A stretch of 64,000 nt of DNA. Source: Luteimonas vadosa. GTDB taxonomy: Bacteria; Pseudomonadota; Gammaproteobacteria; Xanthomonadales; Xanthomonadaceae. The stretch spans positions 1,054,001-1,118,000 of the forward strand of contig NZ_BAABJY010000002.1 of assembly GCF_039543545.1 (NCBI RefSeq). Reading direction: 5' to 3'. Below the pieces are notes generated by a model. The model had not been told where the DNA came from and did no database searches. It saw only the letters and a list, made by a program, of their open reading frames with translations. Shown piece after piece: positions 43,162 to 51,877 of the stretch; position 1 is the first letter of the stretch, and every line of letters begins with the position of its first letter. The position numbers and the translations under genes are program-made.

Positions 43162-44220
43162 GTGTACGGCCTGGCGCGCCCGTTCCTGTTCGGCCTGGAC
43201 GCCGAACGCGCCCACGGTGCCGGCCTCGTGGCGCTGGAGGCCGCCTATCGCAGCGGACTCAATCCCTTGCTGGGTCGACCGCCCGTACCCTTCCCCACCA
43301 AGGTCTTCGGCCTGACGTTCCCGAACCCCGTGGGGCTGGCTGCTGGAATGGACAAGAACGCGGCCTACGTCGACGCCCTGTTCGCGCTGGGGTTCGGGTT
43401 CATCGAAGTCGGCACCGTGACCCCGGAGCCGCAGGAAGGCAACGCCAAGCCACGGATGTTCCGCCTGCCGCGCCACCGCGCGGTCATCAACCGGCTGGGT
43501 TTCAACAACGACGGCGTCGAAGCCCTGGTGCGCAACGTGTCGCGGGCCCGCCGCAACACCGGCGGCCTGCTCGGCATCAACATCGGCAGGAACAAGGCCA
43601 CGCCCAATGAATCGGCCGCCGCTGATTACCTGTTCTGCCTGGAGCGCGTCTATCCGCTGGCCGACTACGTCACCGTCAACATCTCCTCGCCCAACACCGC
43701 CGGCCTGCGCGAGCTGCAGGAGGAGCAGGCGCTGCGGCAGCTGGTCGGCACCCTGCGCGAGGCGCAGGAACGGCTCGGTGCACAGCACGGAAAGCGCGTG
43801 CCGATGCTGGTCAAGGTCGCGCCTGATCTGTCCGACGACGACATCGACGCCGCAGCGCGGGTGCTGACCGAACTGCAGGTCGATGGCGTGATCGCCACCA
43901 ACACCACGGTGTCGCGCATCGCGGTCCAGGACGATCCCCGCGCCCGCGAAACCGGTGGGCTCTCGGGCGCGCCGCTGATGGACAAGTCCACCGCCGTGCT
44001 GCGGATGCTGCGCACGCGGCTGCCGGAAAGCATCCCCCTGGTCGGCGTCGGCGGGATCCTTTCCGGAGCGGACGCGGCCAAGAAGATGGCGGCAGGCGCG
44101 AGCCTCGTGCAGTGCTACACCGGCCTGGTCTACCGCGGTCCGTCGCTGATCGGCGACTGCGTGGAGGCCATCCGGCGCCGCAAGGAAGCCCCCAGCCGGG
44201 GCAACCTGCCCAACCGATGA
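43162..44220 (+). CDS. pyrD: Dihydroorotate dehydrogenase (quinone), class 2
   Basis: Oxidises dihydroorotate to orotate and passes electrons to quinone at the inner membrane. 352 residues with the amphipathic N-terminal helix of class 2 enzymes, GLAAGMDKNAAYVDAL, EVGTVTPEPQEGN, catalytic Ser in NISSPNTAGLRELQ, and FMN-phosphate-binding GVGGILSGADAAKKM. GTG start at 43162. Confidence 0.95.
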   Translation: MYGLARPFLFGLDAERAHGAGLVALEAAYRSGLNPLLGRPPVPFPTKVFGLTFPNPVGLAAGMDKNAAYVDALFALGFGFIEVGTVTPEPQEGNAKPRMFRLPRHRAVINRLGFNNDGVEALVRNVSRARRNTGGLLGINIGRNKATPNESAAADYLFCLERVYPLADYVTVNISSPNTAGLRELQEEQALRQLVGTLREAQERLGAQHGKRVPMLVKVAPDLSDDDIDAAARVLTELQVDGVIATNTTVSRIAVQDDPRARETGGLSGAPLMDKSTAVLRMLRTRLPESIPLVGVGGILSGADAAKKMAAGASLVQCYTGLVYRGPSLIGDCVEAIRRRKEAPSRGNLPNR

Positions 44221-44254
44221 GCGCACCGCCCGCGACGCCCACTGGGCCTGGCCG

Positions 44255-45334
44255 ATGAACCCGGGATTCCGCCAGCGCCGCGACGCCGGGCTGCGCTCGC
44301 GCAACACTTTCGGCATCGGCGCCCGAGCACCCCTGCTGCTGGAGATCGACGACCCCGCCGCCTTGCCCCTAGCGCTGGCGCTGCCCGAGGTTTCCGCTGG
44401 CCCGGTGCTGGTGTTGGGCGGCGGCAGCAACCTCCTGTTCGCCGCCGATCCCGCCGGCACGGTCCTCGCCCTGCGCAACCAGCGCATCGCCTTGCATTCA
44501 GAGCAAGGCGACAGCGTCGTGGTCCGGGCGGATGCTGGCCTGGACTGGCACGCCTGCGTGCAGTGGACGCTCGCCCAGGGCTTGTGTGGCCTTGAAAACC
44601 TGTCCCTGATCCCGGGCACGGTTGGCGCCGCACCGATCCAGAACATCGGCGCCTATGGCGTCGAGGTGCGCGACCGGATCCACGCGGTCGAGGCCTGGGA
44701 CCGCGAAACCGCCATGCCGGTCCGGCTCAATCCCGACGACTGTGCCTTCGCCTATCGCGACAGCCGGTTCAAGCGCGAGCCGGACCGATGGATCGTGCTG
44801 GCGGTCGAGTTCGCGCTGTCGCGCACCCCCTCCCTGCACCTGGACTACGCGGGCATCGCGGCCGAGCTGGAATCGATGGGGATCGACACGCCGGGGGCGA
44901 AGCAGGTCTCGGAGGCGGTGACCCGCATCCGCCGCCGCAAGCTGCCCGACCCGGCGGCGATCGGCAATGCCGGCAGCTTCTTCAAGAATCCGGTCGTCCC
45001 AGCGACGCACGCCGATGCGCTGCTCGGCGACCATCCCGGCCTGCCGGTCTTCCCGGTCGCGCCGTTTCCCGCCGATGCCGCGCTGCACGACGCATCCGGC
45101 GTGACCGGCCTGCGCAAGCTCTCGGCTGCGTGGCTGATCGACGCCTGCGGCTGGAAGGGCCACCGCGACGGCGACGCTGGCGTGTCCGCGGACCATGCAC
45201 TGGTGCTGGTCAACCACGGCAGCGCCAGCGGCCGGCAGCTGCTCGACCTCGCCCGGCGCATCGCCGCGTCCGTCGAGGCCCGTTTCGGCGTCGCGCTCGA
45301 GCCGGAACCGCGCATCATCGGCGCGGATTGGTGA
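44255..45334 (+). CDS. murB: UDP-N-acetylenolpyruvoylglucosamine reductase
   Basis: NADPH- and FAD-dependent second committed step of peptidoglycan precursor synthesis. 359 residues, type I MurB: NTFGIGARAPLLLEI, FAD site LVLGGGSNLLFA, ENLSLIPGTVGAAPIQNIGAYG, catalytic Ser in GNAGSFFKNPV and a C-terminal Glu in EPEPRIIG. It lies 34 bp after pyrD. Confidence 0.95.
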   Translation: MNPGFRQRRDAGLRSRNTFGIGARAPLLLEIDDPAALPLALALPEVSAGPVLVLGGGSNLLFAADPAGTVLALRNQRIALHSEQGDSVVVRADAGLDWHACVQWTLAQGLCGLENLSLIPGTVGAAPIQNIGAYGVEVRDRIHAVEAWDRETAMPVRLNPDDCAFAYRDSRFKREPDRWIVLAVEFALSRTPSLHLDYAGIAAELESMGIDTPGAKQVSEAVTRIRRRKLPDPAAIGNAGSFFKNPVVPATHADALLGDHPGLPVFPVAPFPADAALHDASGVTGLRKLSAAWLIDACGWKGHRDGDAGVSADHALVLVNHGSASGRQLLDLARRIAASVEARFGVALEPEPRIIGADW

Positions 45335-45455
45335 TGCCGGGCACCCGTAGGGCGAAGCAGGTCGCACCGGCACCAAGCCGTCGTGGGCCATGGCCCGTGC
45401 TGCGCTTCCCGGGCGTCCCACTCGATCGGGAACCGTTTCCCGGTGGAGGCCCTTG

Positions 45456-46367
45456 GTGACCGACGCCCGCTCGCCGCACACGCGCGCCGCCCTGCTGATG
45501 CTCGGCAGCACGATGTTCTTCGCCCTGATGGTCGTGGCGATCCGTCTCGCGTCGCAGACGCTGCATACCTTCGAGATCGCGTTCTTCCGCAACTTCTTCG
45601 GCCTGCTGGCCGCGCTGCCGCTGCTGCTGCGGCATGGGCCCGGGCTGCTGAAGACGACCCAGCTGCCGCGCTATTTCATCCGCTGCCTGATCGGCGTCGT
45701 GTCGATGTTCTGCGGCTTCTGGGCGATCGGCAACCTGCCGCTGGCGCAGGCGGTATCGCTCTCGTATTCCACTCCGATCTTCGTCACCATCGCCGCGGTG
45801 ATCTTCCTGCACGAGCAGGTCCGGGCACGGCGCTGGACGGCGGTGGTGCTGGGTTTCATCGGCGTGCTGGTGATCGTGCGTCCCGGCACCGGCGACTTTT
45901 CCGCCGCGACGCTGGTGGCGGTAACGGCGGCCCTGCTCAGTGGCATCGTCTCGATCCAGATCAAGCAGCTGTCCTGGACCGAGCCGGCCGATCGCATCGT
46001 GCTACTCACCACGGCGATCTGGGTGCCGATGTCCCTGGTCCCGGCGCTGCTGGTCTGGGAATGGCCGCAGGGCATCACCTGGCTGTGGGTGGTCGCGGCC
46101 GGGGTGCTGGGGACCAGCGGCCACATGCTCTGGACCCGCGCGCTGAAACTTGGCGACGTGTCCGCACTCACCCCGATCAGCTTCATGCAGTTGCCGGTGG
46201 TGGCCGTGTTCGGCTTCGTGCTGTTCGGCGAAGTCGTGGATCGCTACACCGCCCTGGGCGCGGCCATCATCTTCGGCGCCAACAGCTACATCGCCTATCG
46301 CGAAGCGGTGCTGTCGCGGCGCGGCGCGACGGAAGCGCCGGTGGAGGCCGCCAAGCCGGCCGAATGA
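45456..46367 (+). CDS. EamA/DMT family transporter
   Basis: 303 residues with ten predicted membrane segments in two EamA halves (first half ending ...GFIGVLVIVRPG, second half beginning ...AVTAALLSGIVSIQIKQL). The GTG start at 45456 follows GGAGG by six bases. Substrate unknown; members export metabolites or riboflavin-like compounds. Confidence 0.87.
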   Translation: MTDARSPHTRAALLMLGSTMFFALMVVAIRLASQTLHTFEIAFFRNFFGLLAALPLLLRHGPGLLKTTQLPRYFIRCLIGVVSMFCGFWAIGNLPLAQAVSLSYSTPIFVTIAAVIFLHEQVRARRWTAVVLGFIGVLVIVRPGTGDFSAATLVAVTAALLSGIVSIQIKQLSWTEPADRIVLLTTAIWVPMSLVPALLVWEWPQGITWLWVVAAGVLGTSGHMLWTRALKLGDVSALTPISFMQLPVVAVFGFVLFGEVVDRYTALGAAIIFGANSYIAYREAVLSRRGATEAPVEAAKPAE

Positions 46368-46380
46368 CCGGCCGGCGGCG

Positions 46381-47130
46381 TCATGCGACGTCGATCCCCT
46401 GCCAGGGCCGCCGCCCGCCGCTGTAGACCAGCCCGTAGTTGGCCACGGTCCAGACCAGCGCCGCCGTCCAGCCGGCAAGGATGTCCGAGGGGTAGTGCAC
46501 GCCCAGGTAGATGCGCGACAGCCCGACCAGGACCACGAACCCCGCGGCAACCGCGATGGCGATCCACCGCCAACGCGTCCACCAGCACAGCAGCACCACG
46601 ACCGCGGCCAAGGTCATCGAGCCCATGGCATGGCCGCTTGGGAAGCTGAAGGTGGTTTCCGGGGCGATCGAATTCCAGAGGCTCGGGCGCACGCGTGCAT
46701 AGGCATGCTTGGCCGCCAGGTTGAGCAGGGCCGAACCGACCACCGATGCCGCCACGAACACGCCCGCCCGGAAGTGGCGCCGGATCGCCAGGCCGAGTAC
46801 CAGCAGGATGTCGATCGGCACGACCCCGTACAGGTAGCCCAGTGCCGACATCGCAATGAACAGGCGGTCGTACCCGGCGCTCGCCATCGCGTGCGCGACC
46901 TCCAGGCCGGGCTGGTCGAACGCGAACACTTCGCCATCGCGCAAGTGGTCCACCAGCTCCCCGTATCCCCACAACGGCAGCAACAGCCCCGCGAAGACCA
47001 GCAGCAGCCGCCGGCCGTGGACGCGCAGGAACGCGTTGCCCACGCGCGCCTCGGTCTTGACGGCCTCGACGGCCTCAGCCGGTGCCGGCAGGGTCCCTGG
47101 CTTGTCCGTACTTGCGTTCGACATAGTCAT
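46381..47130 (-). CDS. PAP2 family lipid phosphatase
   Basis: 249 residues with six hydrophobic segments. The three phosphatase motifs are present: KHAYARVRPSLW (KxxxxxxRP), PSGHAMGS (PSGH) and SRIYLGVHYPSDILAG (SRxxxxxHxxxD). Likely a periplasm-facing undecaprenyl-pyrophosphate or phospholipid phosphatase. The first codons overlap the end of ispG by 56 bp; a GTG at 47043 would avoid the overlap and still keep the whole fold, so the start is uncertain. Confidence 0.83.
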   Translation of the reverse strand: MTMSNASTDKPGTLPAPAEAVEAVKTEARVGNAFLRVHGRRLLLVFAGLLLPLWGYGELVDHLRDGEVFAFDQPGLEVAHAMASAGYDRLFIAMSALGYLYGVVPIDILLVLGLAIRRHFRAGVFVAASVVGSALLNLAAKHAYARVRPSLWNSIAPETTFSFPSGHAMGSMTLAAVVVLLCWWTRWRWIAIAVAAGFVVLVGLSRIYLGVHYPSDILAGWTAALVWTVANYGLVYSGGRRPWQGIDVA

Positions 47131-48361
47131 CGACCAGCGCGACGAAATCGGCCGCAATGCTATCGCCACGCAAGGTGACGGTCTTTTCACCGTCGACGAA
47201 GACCGGCGCCGACGGCGCCTCGCCCGTCCCGGGCAGGGAGATGCCGATGTCGGCATGCCGGGATTCGCCCGGGCCATTGACCACGCATCCCATCACCGCG
47301 AGGGTCAGGTTCTCGGCGCCGGGATGGCTGATCCGCCATTGCGGCATGCGGTCGCGCACGTGCTCCTGCACGTCCTTGGCCAGTTGCTGGAAGAATTCCG
47401 AGGTGGTGCGCCCGCAGCCGGGGCAAGCGGTCACCATCGGCGTGAACGCGCGCAGCCCCATCGTCTGCAGCAATTCCTGCGCGACCACCACCTCCTGGGT
47501 GCGCGGCGCGCCGGGCTCGGGCGTGAGCGAGATGCGGATGGTGTCGCCGATGCCTTCCTGCAACAGCACCGCCAGGGCCGCGCTGGAGGCGACGATGCCC
47601 TTGCTGCCGATGCCGGCCTCGGTCAGGCCCAGGTGGAGCGCGTAGTCGCTGCGCGTCGCGAGCTCCCGGTAGACGGCGACGAGTTCCTGCACGCCGCTGA
47701 CCTTGCACGACAGCACGATGCGCTCGCGGGGCATGCCCAGCTCGACCGCCCGCCCGGCCGAATCGAGCGCGGAACGGATCAGCGCCTCGCGCAGGACCCG
47801 GCCCGCATCCCAGGGCACTTCGCGCCGCGCGTTCTCGTCCATCAGTGCGGTGGCCAGCGACTGGTCCAGCGAACCCCAGTTGACGCCGATCCGCACCGGT
47901 TTCCCGTACCGGTTGGCCAGCTCGATCATCTGCGCGAACTGGCTGTCGCGCTTGCGCCCGAAGCCGACGTTGCCGGGATTGATCCGGTATTTGGCAAGCG
48001 CCTGCGCGCACGCCGGCTCGTCTGCCAGCAACTGGTGTCCGTTGTAGTGGAAGTCGCCGACGATCGGCACCTCGACGCCCATCATCGCCAGCTTGTCGAC
48101 GATGCGCGGCACGGCGGCCGCAGACTCCGGGTTGTTCACGGTCACCCGCACGATCTCGGAGCCCGCGCGCCACAGGGCCGCGACCTGCTTCACCGTGGCA
48201 GCGACATCCGCGGTGTCGGTATTGGTCATCGACTGCACCACGACCGGCGCATCGCCGCCCACGCGCACGCCGCCGATCACGACCTGCCGGGTCGCACGGC
48301 GCGGCGCGGGGCCGAAGCGCGACTCGATCAACGATGTACAGGGCAGCGGTTGTGCGGACAT
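47075..48361 (-). CDS. ispG: (E)-4-hydroxy-3-methylbut-2-enyl-diphosphate synthase
   Basis: [4Fe-4S] enzyme of the non-mevalonate isoprenoid pathway. 428 residues. N-terminal TIM-barrel part with VQSMTNTDTADV and RINPGNVGFGRKRD; cluster cysteines in TACPGCGRTT and MGCVVNGPGE. The C-terminus runs into the PAP2 gene. Divergent from xseA across a palindromic repeat pair. Confidence 0.95.
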   Translation of the reverse strand: MSAQPLPCTSLIESRFGPAPRRATRQVVIGGVRVGGDAPVVVQSMTNTDTADVAATVKQVAALWRAGSEIVRVTVNNPESAAAVPRIVDKLAMMGVEVPIVGDFHYNGHQLLADEPACAQALAKYRINPGNVGFGRKRDSQFAQMIELANRYGKPVRIGVNWGSLDQSLATALMDENARREVPWDAGRVLREALIRSALDSAGRAVELGMPRERIVLSCKVSGVQELVAVYRELATRSDYALHLGLTEAGIGSKGIVASSAALAVLLQEGIGDTIRISLTPEPGAPRTQEVVVAQELLQTMGLRAFTPMVTACPGCGRTTSEFFQQLAKDVQEHVRDRMPQWRISHPGAENLTLAVMGCVVNGPGESRHADIGISLPGTGEAPSAPVFVDGEKTVTLRGDSIAADFVALVDDYVERKYGQARDPAGTG

Positions 48362-48447
48362 GGCGTCATTTTAGCGCCAGTCCGCGAAATCCACGGCCCC
48401 ACGCTGTGCCACCTTGCAACGCCAACCTGGCAAGGGAACGGCTTGAA

Positions 48448-48619
48448 CCCCTCCCCCGCGTGCGGGGGAGGGGCATGGGTGGGGGCGACGGAGCGCGGAT
48501 GTTTCTCTCGGGCAAGGTCGTCGAGTGCGGTCACCCCACTCGATTCTTTCCCGAAAACCGGAGACAACCGCCTCCGGCACGCCCCCATCCCAACCTTCCC
48601 CCGCAAGCGGGGGAAGGGG
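48448..48619. repeat. Pair of inverted palindromes (REP/MITE-like element)
   Basis: Left palindrome 48448-48473: CCCCTCCCCCGC, GT, and the perfect reverse complement (12-bp arms). Right palindrome 48594-48617: CCTTCCCCCGC, AA, and reverse complement (11-bp arms). The two units and their inner flanks (ATGGGTGGGGGC against GCCCCCATCCCA) are inverted relative to each other over about 39 bp, so the whole 172-bp piece looks like a small non-autonomous element. It fills most of the 312-bp ispG-xseA gap and a further hairpin (CGAGTG/CACTCG) lies inside. Confidence 0.75.
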
Positions 48620-48673
48620 TAGCGACGAGCTTGCTGCGCCCGACCCTCGCCACCAAAGCGATATGCTGAGCCC

Positions 48674-50032
48674 ATGTCGCCCGCCGCGCCTTCCGCCGAC
48701 CACATCCTGACCCCCTCACAGCTCAATGCGCTGGCGCGCAGCCTGCTGGAGGATGCCTTCCCCCTGGTGGTGGTCGAAGGCGAACTGGGCAACGTGTCGA
48801 GGCCCGCCTCCGGCCACCTGTACTTCACCCTCAAGGACGCCAGGGCCCAGGTGCGCTGCGCACTGTTCAAGCCCAAGAGCCAGTGGCTGAACTTCCAGCC
48901 GCGCGAGGGCCTGCAGGTCCAGGCGCGCGGCCGGCTCACGCTGTACGAAGCACGCGGCGACTACCAGCTGATCCTCGATTCCCTGGAGGAAGCCGGCGAG
49001 GGAGCGCTGAGGCGTGCGTTCGAGCAGCTCAAGGCCCGGCTGCAGGCGGAGGGGGTGTTCGATGCCGAGCGCAAGCGCGCCCTGCCCGCCTTCGTGCGCC
49101 GGTTGGGCGTGATCACTTCACCCTCCGGCGCCGCGGTGCGCGACGTGCTCAGCGTGCTGGGGCGACGATTTCCGTTGATCGCCGTCGAGGTGCTCCCCGT
49201 GCCGGTGCAGGGCGACGGCGCCGCCCCTCAGATCGTCGCCATGCTGGAGCACGCCGCCGCGAGCGAACGCTTCGACGCGCTGCTGCTGACCCGCGGCGGC
49301 GGATCGCTGGAGGACCTGTGGGCTTTCAACGACGAGGCGCTGGCCCGTGCCATCGCAGCCTGCCCGGTGCCCGTGGTGGCCGCGGTGGGCCATGAGACGG
49401 ACTTCTGCCTCGCCGAATTCGCAGCCGACCTGCGCGCACCGACACCCTCGGCGGCGGCCGAACTGCTGGTTCCTCAACGCGTCGACCTCCTTGCGCGCCT
49501 GCGCGCGATGAACCAGCGTCTCACCGACCTGCACCAGAACCGGTTACGCAATTCGATGCAGCGCAGCGACCGGGCCGGGCTGCGCCTGCAGGCCTTGCGA
49601 CCCCAAGCCCGGCTGCAAGCCGCTCGGCTGCGCCACCAGGAGGCCCATCGCAGGCTGGGTGCCGCATGGCGCGTACTCGCAGGCATCCGGGCAGCGCCAC
49701 TACGGCATGCCGATGCCGTGCTCCGCGCGATGCATCCACAGCGGCGGTTGTCGGTACTGCGCGAGCGTATCGTTGCGCTGTCGCAGCGCCCGCAGGCCGC
49801 CGTCGTCCGGCAGCTGCAGCGCGACGCGCTGCGCCTGCGTGGCATCGCCCGCTCGCTGGAGACGGTCAGCCCGCTGGCGACCGTGGCCCGTGGTTACGCG
49901 ATCCTCCAGCACGAGGACGGGCGCGTGGTACGCAGCATCAGCGACGCCGGCATCGGCGATCGGCTCGACGCGCGGCTGGGCGACGGGGCGCTGGAGGTGC
50001 GGGTGGAATCGAGAAAGCAAACGGACCGCTGA
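48674..50032 (+). CDS. xseA: Exodeoxyribonuclease VII large subunit
   Basis: Degrades single-stranded DNA with XseB. 452 residues: N-terminal OB fold (about 10-110: LTPSQLNALARSLLEDAFPLVVVEGELGNVSRPASGHLYFTLKD), then the catalytic domain with ITSPSGAAVRDVLSVL, LLTRGGGSLEDLWAFNDE and VVAAVGHETDFCLAEFAADLRAPTPSAAAEL, followed by an Arg/Gln-rich helical tail. xseB is not in the window. Confidence 0.95.
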   Translation: MSPAAPSADHILTPSQLNALARSLLEDAFPLVVVEGELGNVSRPASGHLYFTLKDARAQVRCALFKPKSQWLNFQPREGLQVQARGRLTLYEARGDYQLILDSLEEAGEGALRRAFEQLKARLQAEGVFDAERKRALPAFVRRLGVITSPSGAAVRDVLSVLGRRFPLIAVEVLPVPVQGDGAAPQIVAMLEHAAASERFDALLLTRGGGSLEDLWAFNDEALARAIAACPVPVVAAVGHETDFCLAEFAADLRAPTPSAAAELLVPQRVDLLARLRAMNQRLTDLHQNRLRNSMQRSDRAGLRLQALRPQARLQAARLRHQEAHRRLGAAWRVLAGIRAAPLRHADAVLRAMHPQRRLSVLRERIVALSQRPQAAVVRQLQRDALRLRGIARSLETVSPLATVARGYAILQHEDGRVVRSISDAGIGDRLDARLGDGALEVRVESRKQTDR

Positions 50033-50106
50033 CCGAACTGTTTCGCCTGCAGGGCGACGCATTGCCGCGCGCCCTTCTCTCGAATCCCGGCGTTCCGTTA
50101 AAAATG

Positions 50107-50130
50107 CTCGCGGCTACAAGCCGCTCCCAC
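50107..50130. repeat. Single REP-like palindrome
   Basis: GCGGCT-ACA-AGCCGC stem-loop followed by TCCCAC, matching the reverse complement of the GTGGGAGCGGCT...-type REP seen in Stenotrophomonas and Pseudomonas. It lies between xseA and the aldehyde dehydrogenase gene. Confidence 0.5.
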
Positions 50131-50222
50131 CGGCGCTTCGCCTCTGCGCACCGTCGCCGCCGTGACCCGCCGATAACGCCGGAACCAATACGCTTCGGTA
50201 CTCTTTCGACCGCCCCAACGCC

Positions 50223-51695
50223 ATGACCGCCAAGCCCTCGAAGCAGCGCAAAGCCACCCCCAGCGACGGCCTGGCCGCCAGCTATCCCTACTACCTCGCA
50301 GGCAAGGCGGTCGCGGCCAACACCGACCTGGAAGTCCTCGACAAGTACACGGGAAAGCGCGCGACCCGCGTCGCGTTTGCCGACACCGCCGCGGTGCGCA
50401 ATGCGATCACCGCGGCGCACAAGGCACGCGGGGCGATGGCCGCGTTCCCGCACGACGCGCGTCGCGACGTGCTCGAGCATTGCGTCCGCCGTTTCCGGGA
50501 GCGTGAGGATGAACTCGCGCTGGCGCTCTGCATCGAGGCAGGCAAACCGATCAAGGACGCGCGCGGCGAGGTCACCCGCCTGATCGACACCTTCCGCGTC
50601 GCCGCCGCCGAAGCCACGCGGCTTGGCGGCGAAGTGCTCGACCTGGAGATCTCGGAGCGCACCCGCGGCTATCGCGGCATGGTCAGGCGCGTACCGATCG
50701 GGCCCTGCGCCTTCATTACCCCGTTCAACTTCCCGCTCAACCTGGTCGCGCACAAGGTCGCGCCGGCGATCGCGGCGGGTTGTCCGTTCGTGCTCAAGCC
50801 CGCGGCCAAAACGCCGGTGGGCGCGCTCATCATCGCCGAGGTGCTGGCCGAGACCGACCTGCCCAAGGGTGCGTTCTCGGTTATGCCCTGCAGCAACGAA
50901 GACGCCGGCCTGCTGGTCGAGGACGAGCGCATCAAGCTGCTGTCGTTCACCGGCGGCCTGGTCGGCTGGGACTTGAAGGCACGCGCCGGCAAGAAGAAAG
51001 TGGTGCTGGAACTGGGCGGCAATGCGGCGTGCGTCGTCGATGCCGATCCCGGGAGAGCCCTGGACGAGGTCGTCGAGCGCCTCGTCGTCGGCGGCTACTA
51101 CCAGTCCGGGCAAAGCTGCATCGGCGTGCAACGCATCTACGCGCACGCCGACATCTACGCCACGCTGCGCAGGAAACTCAAGGCCGCCGTGTCCAAGCTC
51201 CCCTGCGGCGACCCGCGCGACGAGAAGACCTTCGTCGGTCCGATGATCGACGAGGACGCGGCCAACCGCGTCGAAGACTGGATCAAGGCCGCGAAGAAGG
51301 CCGGCGCCAAGGTGCTGGTGGAAGGCAAGCGCCAGGGCAACATGCTGCCCGCGGCCCTGCTCGAGGACGTGCCGCACGATACGGAGTTGTACCGGAACGA
51401 GGCCTTCGGACCGGTCGCCGTGCTGGAGGCGTTCGAGGATTTCGACGACGCGCTGCGCCGCGTCAACGACAGCCGCTTCGGCCTCCAGGCAGGCGTGTTC
51501 ACCGGCAGCCTGGCCCACGCCATGCGCGCCTGGGACGTGCTCGAGGTCGGCGGGGTGGTGGTCGGCGACGTGCCCAGCTTCCGCGTCGACAACATGCCCT
51601 ACGGCGGGGTCAAGGACTCGGGCTTCGGCCGCGAGGGGTTGCGCTACGCCATCGAGGACATGACGGAGCCACGCCTGCTCGTGATCCGGGGCTAG
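50223..51695 (+). CDS. Aldehyde dehydrogenase
   Basis: 490 residues of the ALDH superfamily. NAD-binding FITPFNFPLNLVAHKVAPAIAAGCPFVLKPA, catalytic Glu in VLELGGNAACV, nucleophile Cys in YYQSGQSCIGVQR (about 299), and the C-terminal MPYGGVKDSGFGREG. The closest look is to the GAPN/lactaldehyde-dehydrogenase-like branch, but substrate cannot be assigned. Monocistronic between a REP and the vWA gene. Confidence 0.85.
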   Translation: MTAKPSKQRKATPSDGLAASYPYYLAGKAVAANTDLEVLDKYTGKRATRVAFADTAAVRNAITAAHKARGAMAAFPHDARRDVLEHCVRRFREREDELALALCIEAGKPIKDARGEVTRLIDTFRVAAAEATRLGGEVLDLEISERTRGYRGMVRRVPIGPCAFITPFNFPLNLVAHKVAPAIAAGCPFVLKPAAKTPVGALIIAEVLAETDLPKGAFSVMPCSNEDAGLLVEDERIKLLSFTGGLVGWDLKARAGKKKVVLELGGNAACVVDADPGRALDEVVERLVVGGYYQSGQSCIGVQRIYAHADIYATLRRKLKAAVSKLPCGDPRDEKTFVGPMIDEDAANRVEDWIKAAKKAGAKVLVEGKRQGNMLPAALLEDVPHDTELYRNEAFGPVAVLEAFEDFDDALRRVNDSRFGLQAGVFTGSLAHAMRAWDVLEVGGVVVGDVPSFRVDNMPYGGVKDSGFGREGLRYAIEDMTEPRLLVIRG

Positions 51696-51877
51696 GAAGC
51701 ACGGGAACGCGGGCGCCATCGCCGCATCGCCGTGCAATTCGAAAGCAAATGAAGCCGTGCCGGAATGCGGCCGGTCGGATCGTGCCCGTAACCACCCATG
51801 ACAGTGGTCGTCAGCCCCGTTAACCCCATCCGCAGCGTGCAGGCGTTTGCCTCCCCGACCACCACGGGAGACCGCCC

